NCBI GenBank assembly: GCA_934503275.1
Contig: CAKSVD010000001.1
Location: forward strand, 1 to 64,000
Length of the DNA: 64,000 bases
DNA from: an uncultured Faecalibacterium sp.
GTDB lineage: Bacteria; Bacillota; Clostridia; Oscillospirales; Ruminococcaceae
Reading direction: 5' to 3'
In this document: positions 8,393-15,695 of the stretch, piece after piece
Layout: every line of letters begins with the position of its first letter
Position numbering within the stretch: position 1 is the first letter of the stretch
Position numbers and translations under genes: made by a program
Notes under the pieces: generated by a model
The model's input: only the letters and a program-made list of their open reading frames with translations
What the model was told of the DNA's origin: nothing
The model's database searches: none

Positions 8393-9778
8393 ATGGGAAA
8401 GTATTTTGGAACTGATGGCTTCCGTGGTGAGGCTGGAATAACTCTGACTGCAGACCATGCCTATAAGGTGGGTCGCTTTTTAGGCTGGTACTACAACGCC
8501 CTGCGTGAGCGCAACGGCAATAACGAGCCTGCCCGTATCGTCATTGGCAAGGATACCCGCCGCAGCTCCTATATGTTCGAGTATAGTCTGGTCGCAGGTT
8601 TGACCGCCTCCGGCGCAGACGCTTACCTGCTGCATGTCACTACTACGCCCAGTGTGGCTTACATCGCCCGGGTGGACGACTTTGATTGCGGTATCATGAT
8701 TTCCGCCAGCCACAACCCCTACTACGACAATGGCATCAAGCTGATCGACTGCTACGGCGAGAAAATGCCTGAGGAGACTCTGCTACTGGTGGAGGACTAC
8801 ATCGATGGCAAACTTCACGTCTTTGATAAGGATTGGCCGGAGCTGCCCTTTGCACACCGGGAACACATTGGCTGCACGGTAGATTATGTGTCCGGCCGCA
8901 ACCGCTACATGGGCTATCTGATTAGCCTCGGAATCTACTCTTTTAAGGGCGTCAAGGTTGGTCTGGACTGCGCCAACGGTAGTTCATGGAACATCGCTAA
9001 GTCTGTGTTCGATGCGCTGGGTGCTGACACCTACGTCATCAATGCACAGCCCAACGGCACCAACATCAACAACAATGCGGGCTCCACCCACATTGAGGGT
9101 CTGCAGAAGTTCGTGGTAGAGAAGGGGCTGGACATCGGTTTTGCCTATGATGGCGATGCTGATCGTTGCCTGTGTGTGGATGAAAAGGGTAATGTCATCA
9201 CTGGCGACCATATTCTGTACATCTACGGCTGCTACATGAAGGAGCGTGGCAAGCTGCTGACCAATACCGTCGTTACCACGGTCATGTCCAACTTTGGCCT
9301 GTATAAGGCCTTTGATGAGAAGGGCATCGGCTACGCCAAGACCGCAGTGGGTGACAAGTACGTCTATGAGTATATGGCAAAAAATGGCTGCCGTATCGGT
9401 GGTGAGCAGAGCGGTCATATCATCTTCTCCAAGTACGCCAGCACCGGTGATGGTATCCTGACCAGCCTGAAGATGATGGAAGTTATGCTGGCCAAGAAGA
9501 TGCCCATGAGCAAGCTGGCTGAGCCGCTGAAAATCTATCCGCAGGTGCTGGAAAACGTCCGAGTGACCGACAAAAAGGCCGCGCAGAACGACCCGGCGGT
9601 GCAGGAGGCAGTCAAGGCCGTTGCAGAGGCTCTGGGCGATATCGGCCGTATTCTCGTCCGTGAGTCCGGCACTGAGCCTCTGGTGCGCGTGATGGTGGAA
9701 GCACCTGACCACGATACCTGCCAGAAGTATGTGTCTCAGGTCGTGGAGGTCATCAAGAACAAGGGCTACGCGGTCTGA
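8393..9778 (+). CDS. glmM: phosphoglucosamine mutase
   Basis: 461 aa from ATG 8393, chosen over an in-frame ATG 21 bp upstream because GATGAGGA sits at RBS distance and the protein then begins MGKYFGTDGFRGEAG as in the family. Motifs: the phosphoserine loop ISASHNP near residue 100, the metal loop DGDADRC, the sugar-binding GGEQSGHI and the phosphate-binding RESGTEPLVRVMVE. It converts GlcN-6-P to GlcN-1-P for UDP-GlcNAc, the shared precursor of peptidoglycan and of the CapEFG and WecB products. Its place at the end of the polysaccharide locus fits precursor supply. Confidence 0.95.
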   Translation: MGKYFGTDGFRGEAGITLTADHAYKVGRFLGWYYNALRERNGNNEPARIVIGKDTRRSSYMFEYSLVAGLTASGADAYLLHVTTTPSVAYIARVDDFDCGIMISASHNPYYDNGIKLIDCYGEKMPEETLLLVEDYIDGKLHVFDKDWPELPFAHREHIGCTVDYVSGRNRYMGYLISLGIYSFKGVKVGLDCANGSSWNIAKSVFDALGADTYVINAQPNGTNINNNAGSTHIEGLQKFVVEKGLDIGFAYDGDADRCLCVDEKGNVITGDHILYIYGCYMKERGKLLTNTVVTTVMSNFGLYKAFDEKGIGYAKTAVGDKYVYEYMAKNGCRIGGEQSGHIIFSKYASTGDGILTSLKMMEVMLAKKMPMSKLAEPLKIYPQVLENVRVTDKKAAQNDPAVQEAVKAVAEALGDIGRILVRESGTEPLVRVMVEAPDHDTCQKYVSQVVEVIKNKGYAV

Positions 9779-9861
9779 ATGTAGCCTTGATACTGCAATA
9801 CAGGTTGATGTATAGTTCACCTGTGCCCTTGAAAACTGGTTTTTAAAGGGTTATATTTGAA

Positions 9862-9885
9862 CCGTGGGAGATTTCTCACGGTTTT
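9862..9885 (+). terminator. intrinsic terminator after glmM
   Basis: CCGTGGGAG pairs with CTCACGG around an ATTT loop, with one bulged base, and is followed by TTTT. Confidence 0.65.
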
Positions 9886-10169
9886 GTCGCTCGAAACTTT
9901 GCACATCTCTACGCGGTGAGCGGCAGACAACACAGCATAGATGCTGTGGCAAAGAATGCAAGAGAACAACACATAGAAACACAAAATAGTATGCCTACTA
10001 CAATAAAAGATAAAGTAAACTTCTTTAAAATTCCAAGTAATTATCGAGAATCACCGGCAATTCTTGATGATTTTACTATTACACAAAGGTTATTGATTTC
10101 ATAGGATGTCGATTGCTGAATGGTCATCTAAAAACACAAGAATCGAATTCTATAAACAGGAGCACTGCT
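9886..10169. other. AT-rich stretch without a convincing gene
   Basis: This is the left edge of the accessory island. A 62-codon frame from GTG 9916 (MSGRQHSIDAVAKNAREQ...) is open, but it has no good RBS and no recognisable domain, so it is not called. Composition drops sharply relative to glmM. Confidence 0.4.
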
Positions 10170-10963
10170 GTGAAGAAACTATTTTGGATGTTGCTTGGAA
10201 CGGGTTTCTCTATTGCAGCAATAGCGTTTACATTATCAGATGACATCTTAAGCTATTTTTTTAATCTTCTTTTAGGGTTGAGTACGAACATTTTCGGAAT
10301 GATTATAACCATTTTCTTTGCACAAAAATACATTGATGCTACGGAAGCAAAAAAAGGAAAGCTGCGGAAGCAAATGAAATTCTAAGGCACGATAGAATCA
10401 TGCAACAATTTAGCTGGTTATATTTAGAAGGATATGCAAGTATCGCGATTCCCAATAAGCAGAATGTAAATGAGGTTCATATCAATGCGGCCGAAGACGA
10501 TGAGTTTGCACTTGCAGATTTGGCTGGAATGTATGATGTCTCGCTCATGGTTCAGAAAAAAGGTGCAAAATCTTCCATTGAGATTTATTATGAAAATGAA
10601 GATAAGCTAGCAAAGTATGTGATGGAAGTTATAGAGAATGTCAATTTTGATTTTTATCCAGAATTGCTGAATATTTTAATAGAATTCTATAAAATCTATA
10701 TTAAATCAGATGAACGGGAGATTATTCTTTGGCCGCTCACAGTTGACAATTTGGATAATAGAAAACTAATAATTACAGCAATGTCTGATATGATTAAGAG
10801 CAACGAGCATGATTGGATTGCTCAAGACGCAAACGGTAAGCTTAATGGCAACGTGATGAAGTCCTATGTAGCGTTATATTTAAAGGCAAGAGAAGAGAGA
10901 AAATTGATTGCTAAGTATACACAAGAGATAAATAAGTTGAAATCACAAAATGGACAATCGTAA
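10170..10963 (+). pseudogene. two-TM membrane protein with soluble C-domain, frame broken in an A7 run (or recoded)
   Basis: A GTG at 10170, with CAGGAG 8 bp upstream, opens a frame encoding two hydrophobic segments (LFWMLLGTGFSIAAIAF; FFNLLLGLSTNIFGMIITIFF) and a charged helix. It stops at 10385. A second frame, starting at ATG 10400 but lacking a clear RBS, encodes 187 aa of soluble alpha/beta protein. A -1 shift at the seven A residues 10349-10355 joins them smoothly into ATEAKKRKAAEANEILRHDR, a continuous helix. It is therefore one membrane-anchored protein, either broken by an indel, expressed by slippage, or misread in sequencing. No family recognised. Confidence 0.55.
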
Positions 10964-11036
10964 TTGGGTAATCACATTCTTCGCATATATCGCTATGCTT
11001 GGATATCATTACAAAACGAATTGAGGTTTGTATCTT

Positions 11037-11096
11037 ATGCCCAAATTAAAAGGTTGCAAAAACAAACCTAAAATCACTAGCGACTTCGAATCTTAG
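11037..11096 (+). pseudogene. truncated duplicate of the coiled-coil gene at 12443
   Basis: An ATG with GAGG 10 bp upstream starts a 19-codon frame (MPKLKGCKNKPKITSDFES). It matches the first 19 residues of the protein at 12443 (MPRPKGSKNKTKTVKATAD), and even the RBS-to-ATG sequence is similar. The frame stops at TAG 11094. This is best explained as the decayed 5' end of a duplicated gene. Confidence 0.55.
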
Positions 11097-11346
11097 ATTG
11101 TAGAAAAGTAGGAAGTAGTCACACCTTACTACCTATATTTCTTCTATCATTGCAAGTGCCAATTTACGGATGGCTAAATAGAAAGCCTCGGAAGTTGCTA
11201 AAAAAGAATGAAGTAATCTCCATGAAAATGCTGCAGACCGAGGTCGTTACTTCTGATGAAATTTTGGAAATAAAGATAATGCTTTGTGGATGCATACCGG
11301 AATTGGAATATGGTCACATGGCGCTTTGGGGTAAAGGAATACACAT
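11097..11346. other. AT-rich stretch with no supported gene
   Basis: A 76-codon frame from TTG 11150 is open (GWLNRKPRKLLKKNEVIS...) but has neither an RBS nor any recognised domain, and it overlaps the next gene. It may be a gene remnant. Nothing else is seen. Confidence 0.35.
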
Positions 11347-11793
11347 ATGGATACAGGTTGGTATAATAGTTCCGCATTAATGGGGCTTCTCGGAGTTTTT
11401 CTCGGTGCGATACTTTCTTTTTTGGGTACTATGTACAGTGAGTATGCAAAATTGAAAACTCTGAAGACGGAGCAGAAATTTAAAGAGCTTGAAAAAGTAA
11501 AAGAAAAGCGAGAATTGGCTCACGAGCATTTTTTGACTCTTATTAATGAAAATAGAGCGGTGCTATACGCTGGAATTATAAATTACAAAGAATATATGCC
11601 AGATGAGAATAAGGCAGAATTATTAAGAAAGACCCCTGCCATCTTATCAGAATTGGATTTATATTCCACGAAAGAGATATGTCTGAAATGCGGAAATCTA
11701 TTGGGAAATTTATTGAACGCTGTGTTCAACAGCGAGGAGTTCCAGAAAGATTATGATGAGGTAGTAGAGCTCATGAGAAAAGCTACCCAATAA
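11347..11793 (+). CDS. small membrane-anchored coiled-coil protein, unknown function
   Basis: 148 aa. One N-terminal membrane segment (ALMGLLGVFLGAILSFLGTMY, residues ~10-30) is followed by a long charged helix (EYAKLKTLKTEQKFKELEKVKEKRE) and a helical C-terminal half. AAAGGA stands about 10 bp before the ATG. I do not recognise a family. The layout (membrane anchor, coiled coil, soluble helical domain) resembles small proteins of integrated elements. Its low GC and broken neighbours support an accessory origin. Confidence 0.6.
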   Translation: MDTGWYNSSALMGLLGVFLGAILSFLGTMYSEYAKLKTLKTEQKFKELEKVKEKRELAHEHFLTLINENRAVLYAGIINYKEYMPDENKAELLRKTPAILSELDLYSTKEICLKCGNLLGNLLNAVFNSEEFQKDYDEVVELMRKATQ

Positions 11794-11798
11794 GGCGC

Positions 11799-12302
11799 GT
11801 GTTCTATATGCACCACAAATTGGTTATCCCTCCCATTCCGATGGATGTGCTCTATGTCAATGAGCTTTCACTGGCAGGAGAAGCGCTCTACGAAACAAAA
11901 CAGGATATGGACAAAGCCCTCACCGGGAGGACAAAGTCAAATGGTGGAATTCTCCCGGACGCCAATGTGAGAATCTATGTGCCGATGGATCTGAATGCCG
12001 ACATTATTATGTGACAGCTATATTCGCTGCATAGCACACTCGGCTATTCAACCGAGAGAAATGAATCCGCCTATTGTTCCGGTGTCGAAAAAGTTATCTC
12101 GCAGCTGGAGATCTACGATCAAGTATGGGCAGCAAGAAACCTAGAGGACACTGTGTAGAAAAAAGATGACGGTGTGCGGCACAGCCATCAGGGCATCGAA
12201 CTTGCAAAGCAAATCGTAAAGCATCTGGAAGAAATCGAGGGTACTGCCGAGTGCTTTCCGTATGATGAGATTCAGGAGCTAAGAGAAGCTTTCTGGCTGT
12301 AA
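11799..12302 (+). pseudogene. hypothetical protein gene with two in-frame stops
   Basis: From GTG 11799 (or ATG 11808) a single frame of 168 codons runs to TAA 12300-12302, interrupted by TGA at 12012-12014 and TAG at 12156-12158. The product reads HHKLVIPPIPMDVLYVNEL..., YVPMDLNADIIM-stop-QLYSLHSTLG..., VEKVISQLEIYDQVWAARN and ends CFPYDEIQELREAFWL. The parts are continuous and protein-like, so this was a real gene of about 167 aa. I recall similar hypothetical proteins in clostridial mobile elements but no function is known. Confidence 0.65.
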
Positions 12303-12381
12303 GGACAGCTCAAATATTCGTATTTCCGAATCGATTTATTGTTTCAATCAAAATATATTTTTATTCTACAAACTGCACCTC

Positions 12382-12410
12382 TTGCGAACATAAAAACCGA
12401 GTGTTATACT
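12382..12410 (+). promoter_or_regulatory. sigma-A promoter of the coiled-coil gene
   Basis: TTGCGA (12382-12387), a 17-nt spacer and TATACT (12405-12410), 33 bp before the ATG. Confidence 0.7.
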
Positions 12411-12442
12411 GAAGCCATCAAAAAACATTGGAGGTGTCCCTT

Positions 12443-12778
12443 ATGCCCCGTCCCAAAGGAAGCAAGAACAAGACCAAGACCGTAAAAGCAACCGCTGACT
12501 TTGCTGCACAGATCACTGAAAATCAGGCTGCAAAGGAAGCTGTCACTGCCGAAATTGCATCCATCACCGCTAATATCGATGCGCTGAAAGCCGACCTGAA
12601 AACCAAGAAGGCAGAGTTGAAATCTATCGACAAGGAAATCGCCAGAATCGAGGCTAAAAAAATCAAGGCTGAAACCAAAGCGGCAGAATCCGCAAAGAAA
12701 GCCGAGGCAGAGGACGTGCTGAAGAAGCTGCTGGCCAGCGGCGTGAGTGCAGACGAGATCATCGCAAAACTGAAATAA
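12443..12778 (+). CDS. small lysine-rich coiled-coil protein with an AT-hook-like N-terminus
   Basis: 111 aa from ATG 12443, with GGAGG at 12430-12434. The N-terminal MPRPKGSKNKTKTVK is a short basic motif resembling AT-hook or other DNA-contacting tails of phage and plasmid proteins. Residues ~25-90 form an uninterrupted K/E/A-rich coiled coil, and the last ~20 residues (EDVLKKLLASGVSADEIIAKLK) look like a small helical end domain. It has its own promoter and terminator, so it is a single-gene unit. Role unknown; DNA binding is an inference from the basic tail only. A truncated copy is at 11037. Confidence 0.75.
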   Translation: MPRPKGSKNKTKTVKATADFAAQITENQAAKEAVTAEIASITANIDALKADLKTKKAELKSIDKEIARIEAKKIKAETKAAESAKKAEAEDVLKKLLASGVSADEIIAKLK

Positions 12779-12795
12779 ACTTTTCAGACCTCAAA

Positions 12796-12835
12796 CCGTG
12801 TGGGTGTGGCTACAAAATCTCATCCATACGGTTTT
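12796..12835 (+). terminator. intrinsic terminator after the coiled-coil gene
   Basis: CCGTGTGGGTG pairs (with G-U pairs) with CATCCATACGG, followed by TTTT. Confidence 0.75.
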
Positions 12836-13229
12836 ATAATAGAACAGTTGTTTTATATCGAACAATAATATACCTGCTTTTTATTCCATAGTCCAAAATT
12901 ACATCCGGTGAAATTTCAGCAAAAGAACAGCATGGGGGGGAGCACAGGCAAAGTAGGGACTGAGCAAATAAACAGCAACGAACATCACAGACAAGAAATA
13001 ATCAAGTCCATCTGCCCATCAAAACAACTTCAATCGCTTCAAAAGTATTCTTTAAAAATCAGAATCAGAAAAAGTGTGTCACTCAATTCCGTCCATCAAT
13101 ACACCCATCAACCCGTAATTCACCCCCTCATCATCACCCACCCTGAGGAGCACATCTGGGCAGGGCGAACGCCCCGGGTCCCGGACGCTCCGAAGATCAA
13201 GCACGACAAGATGAAACAATTTTACATGA
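12836..13229. other. non-coding stretch at the right side of the island
   Basis: About 390 bp with no convincing gene. A 114-codon frame (12908-13252) lacks an RBS and looks like random sequence. The sequence includes a run of eight G (12932-12939 region) and a small GGGCG/CGCCC hairpin. No repeat or RNA family recognised. Confidence 0.4.
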
Positions 13230-13258
13230 TTGACTTGGAGCGAAAAATGTGATACTAT
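13230..13258 (+). promoter_or_regulatory. sigma-A promoter upstream of the tRNA-Leu remnant
   Basis: TTGACT (13230-13235), 17-nt spacer, TACTAT (13253-13258). Confidence 0.6.
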
Positions 13259-13353
13259 CATCTTATCAAAAAGTGCGAATCCATCTCGCTCGCGAAGGAA
13301 AAATCTCTCTCGCAATGAGGAATCAAACGACACAACGAACGAAAATTGACTTT

Positions 13354-13430
13354 GCCGAAGGCTGGCAGACACGAGGGACTTAAAATCCCTTTCTGGAAAC
13401 AGAGTACGGGTTCGACCCCCGTCGGCGGCA
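13354..13430 (+). pseudogene. 5'-truncated tRNA-Leu(UAA)
   Basis: The D-loop onward is an excellent tRNA-Leu: anticodon arm AGGGACTTAAAATCCCT with anticodon TAA, a variable arm (TCTGGAAACAGA), a T-arm (ACGGGTTCGACCCCCGT) and a 3' acceptor strand CGGCGGC plus A. The matching 5' acceptor strand (GCCGCCG) and the 5' half of the D-stem are missing; only GCCG remains. It is therefore a tRNA fragment of the kind left at attachment sites of integrated elements, or a decayed tRNA gene. Confidence 0.6.
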
Positions 13431-13437
13431 TGGAGAC

Positions 13438-13485
13438 GCCCAGAATCGTTCGTTGATCCGAATGATTCTGGGCTTTTTCTTTTTG
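13438..13485 (+). terminator. strong intrinsic terminator
   Basis: GCCCAGAATC (13438-13447) pairs perfectly with GATTCTGGGC (13464-13473), then TTTTTCTTTTT. Confidence 0.85.
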
Positions 13486-13506
13486 CTCCATTTGCTAAAT
13501 TTATGC

Positions 13507-13535
13507 TGGACATTTGCACAAAGCTATGGTATAAT
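13507..13535 (+). promoter_or_regulatory. promoter of tRNA-Gly
   Basis: TGGACA (13507-13512), 17-nt spacer, TATAAT (13530-13535), 13 bp before the tRNA. Confidence 0.75.
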
Positions 13536-13548
13536 ATTTCCTGCAGTT

Positions 13549-13623
13549 GCGGGTATAGTACATCGGCTAGTATATCAGCCTTCCAAGCTGAGGAGGTGGG
13601 TTCGATTCCCATTACCCGCTCCA
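13549..13623 (+). tRNA. tRNA-Gly(UCC), CCA encoded
   Basis: Acceptor GCGGGTA pairs with TACCCGC. The anticodon loop CTTCCAA gives anticodon TCC between the stem strands CAGC and GCTG. The T-loop is TTCGATT, and the discriminator T plus CCA are encoded. It is intact, has its own promoter, and is followed by a terminator. Confidence 0.95.
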
Positions 13624-13662
13624 AAAGACCTGAACCTTGAACGGTTCGGGTCTTTTCTTTTT
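13623..13662 (+). terminator. terminator of tRNA-Gly
   Basis: AAAAGACCTGAACC pairs with GGTTCGGGTCTTTT around TTGAAC, ending in a T-rich tract. Confidence 0.85.
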
Positions 13663-13683
13663 GTCCTGCACTGGGCAGCTATC

Positions 13684-13712
13684 TTGCAAACCGGCGGCGG
13701 AAATGCTACAAT
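13684..13712 (+). promoter_or_regulatory. promoter of the PH-domain gene
   Basis: TTGCAA (13684-13689), 17-nt spacer, TACAAT (13707-13712). Confidence 0.75.
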
Positions 13713-13746
13713 AAAGCCATAAAACCGCTGAAGGGAGAACGCTGCT

Positions 13747-14124
13747 ATGGAGTTTCGGGATAAGCCGATGGAGAACCTCATTCGTCTGCAGGAGAAGGAT
13801 ATCTGCAAAAATGTCAACGCCCTGCTGCTGGAGGGCGAGCAGATCGTGGGTGCGTACAAAACGGTGCGCGATCAGGTGGTGTTTACCAGCCACCGCATCA
13901 TCATGGTGGATATGCAGGGGGTAACGGGTACGCGGCAGCAGCTTTTTGTGCTGCCTTACCGCAAGGTACTGCACTATGGCATCCAGACGGCGGGCTTTGG
14001 CGACCCGCTGCAGACGTCCCAGCTGACGGTCTGCTTTGCGGACGGCCACGAGGCAAAGTTTGGCTTTATCGGGCAAAAGGACCTGTTTCAGGTGGCAAAC
14101 GCCATCAGCGCCCGCATCCTGTAA
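13747..14124 (+). CDS. bacterial PH-domain protein
   Basis: 125 aa, the size of a single bacterial pleckstrin-homology-like domain. After a short helical lead (residues ~5-25) the pattern EGEQIVGAYKTVRDQVVFTSHRIIMVD is the usual start of the bPH fold (strands 1-3), followed by a loop and YRKVLHYGIQTAG. The C-terminal helix is QKDLFQVANAISARI. It has no signal peptide or membrane segment, so it is cytosolic. Family members are stress or envelope associated but functionally undefined. Own promoter, GAAGGGAG RBS, and a shared terminator at 14238-14301. Confidence 0.8.
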   Translation: MEFRDKPMENLIRLQEKDICKNVNALLLEGEQIVGAYKTVRDQVVFTSHRIIMVDMQGVTGTRQQLFVLPYRKVLHYGIQTAGFGDPLQTSQLTVCFADGHEAKFGFIGQKDLFQVANAISARIL

Positions 14125-14237
14125 AAAACGGTAGACCAAAAGCCGCTGCACAGGGGAGCGGATGCCTGTCCGCACCCTTATCCGGCTGTGGGGAAAAAGG
14201 CTTTCCACCCGGCAGGTTTTCCGCTGAAAACAAAAAC

Positions 14238-14301
14238 AAAAGCATCTGCAAGGACCGCTGCGATCCTGAAACATTCAGAAGCGGCCATTGCAGATGCTTT
14301 T
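14238..14301. terminator. bidirectional terminator between PH-domain and MFS genes
   Basis: AAAAGCATCTGCA at 14238 and TGCAGATGCTTTT ending at 14301 form the stem, with an inner AGGACCGCT/AGCGGCC stem. T-runs exist on both strands, serving the convergent genes. Confidence 0.85.
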
Positions 14302-14325
14302 GTTGTATGATGGAAACAGTTTATG

Positions 14326-15486
14326 TTATGCGTGCGCCGTTTTGCGCACCAGCTGCCGGTGCATCAGCGCCATCAGCACCAGAACTGCCAGTAGGTAGAA
14401 GGGGAACAGCGCCGGGGTGATGTTATTGGCAAGCAGACCGAAGAGCGGCGGCATGACCAGATTGCCCACATAGGCGCTGCTCATCTGGATGCCGATGACG
14501 GCCTGAGAATTTTGTGCGCCGAAATGCGCCGGGGTGGAGTGGATGATGCTGGGGTAGATGGGCGCACAGCCCAGCCCTACCAGCACAAGCCCTGCCAGCG
14601 CAAAGGCCTGCGCACCGGGCAGCAGCAGGGCAGCAATGCCCACGCCCAGCACCGCAAACCCCAGACGGATCATCTGGTCATCGCTCAGCTTCAAGGTCAG
14701 AAAGCCGCAGGCGCCCCGCCCCACCGTGATGCCGATATAGAACAGGCTGGCAAAGCTGGCAGCCGTCTGGGCGGGCACCTGCCGCGCAAGAGTCAGGTAG
14801 CTGCTGGCCCAAAGCCCGGCAGTGGTCTCCAGTGCGCAGTAGCAGAAGAAGCAAAGCATCACTTCCTTTGCTCCCGGCAGCGCGAATACCTGCGGCAGGG
14901 TCAGCGCCTTGGGCACGGTGCCGTCCGGGGCAGCGTCGGGGCGTTTATGCCACAGGGGCAGGCTGCAAAAAAGCACGGCAGAAAGCGCGATCTGGAACAG
15001 GGCGATGTACCGGTAGCCGCTGCTCCAGCCCAGCCCACCGGAAAGCGCCGCGCCCATCACCACAGGGCCGATGGTGGTGCCCACGCCCCACATACAGTGC
15101 AGCCAACTCATGTGGCGGCTCTCGTAATGCAGGGCAACATAGTTGTTCAGGGCGGCATCCACGCTGCCCGCGCCCAAGCCGTAGGGAACAGCCCACAGGC
15201 AGAGCCTCCAGAACCGGCCGGAGACCGAAAAGCCGAACAGCGCCGCAGCGGTCATGCCCACGCTGAGGGCGGTCACCCTGCCCGTGCCCAGTGCCCGGGT
15301 GAGCCGGTCGCTGTTCAGGCTGGAAACGATGGTGCCCAGTGAGATGATCATGGACAGAATGCCCGCGTAGGAGAAGGGGACGCCCAGCTGGGGGTACATG
15401 GTGGGCCAAGCAGACCCCAGCAGAGAATCCGGCAGGCCAAGGCTGATAAAGGCCAAGTAAATGATCGGCAGCAAAAGCTGTGTCAT
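14326..15486 (-). CDS. MFS transporter
   Basis: 386 aa, 12 hydrophobic segments, with the conserved loop 2-3 region LNSDRLTRALGTGRVTALS (a variant of the MFS GxxxDRxGRR motif). A fucose permease/FucP-like or YfkF-like drug or sugar transporter is possible: LNNYVALHY and SWLHCMWGVGTTIGPVV in TM4-5 resemble the FucP/FGHS group. It is transcribed alone on the minus strand, convergent with the PH-domain gene. AGGAACTC sits before the ATG. Substrate not determinable. Confidence 0.85.
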   Translation of the reverse strand: MTQLLLPIIYLAFISLGLPDSLLGSAWPTMYPQLGVPFSYAGILSMIISLGTIVSSLNSDRLTRALGTGRVTALSVGMTAAALFGFSVSGRFWRLCLWAVPYGLGAGSVDAALNNYVALHYESRHMSWLHCMWGVGTTIGPVVMGAALSGGLGWSSGYRYIALFQIALSAVLFCSLPLWHKRPDAAPDGTVPKALTLPQVFALPGAKEVMLCFFCYCALETTAGLWASSYLTLARQVPAQTAASFASLFYIGITVGRGACGFLTLKLSDDQMIRLGFAVLGVGIAALLLPGAQAFALAGLVLVGLGCAPIYPSIIHSTPAHFGAQNSQAVIGIQMSSAYVGNLVMPPLFGLLANNITPALFPFYLLAVLVLMALMHRQLVRKTAHA

Positions 15487-15640
15487 AGGAAGAGTTCCTC
15501 CACAGATGATTTGATGGCGTGCTCCGGAGTGTATGCGGGTGCGCTATAAGAATAACATGACCGGACGGGAAATCATAGGGCAAAAGCGCCTGCTTTTTAC
15601 AACAAAACCGGCGTTTCTTTGTTTTGGTTCGTGAAAATGC

Positions 15641-15670
15641 GTTTGCCGCGGCCTACAGGCCGCGGCAAAC
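15641..15670 (-). terminator. perfect 13-bp hairpin after mscS
   Basis: GTTTGCCGCGGCC and GGCCGCGGCAAAC flank TACA. On the minus strand the hairpin is followed by GCATTTTC, a weak T-tract. It probably ends the mscS transcript. Confidence 0.6.
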
Positions 15671-15695
15671 ATGAAATATAAACAGACTTCCGCTT

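Noticed and set aside
9916..10104. 62-codon frame at the island's left edge
   Set aside because: GTG start without an RBS, no domain and no homology signal visible by eye.
12908..13252. 114-codon frame at the island's right side
   Set aside because: No RBS, unusual composition, overlaps the tRNA promoter; likely chance.
13079..13859. Minus-strand open frames reading MGIEPTSS and NGNRTHLL
   Set aside because: These are the well-known false proteins made by translating tRNA genes in antisense. They cover the tRNA-Leu remnant and tRNA-Gly.
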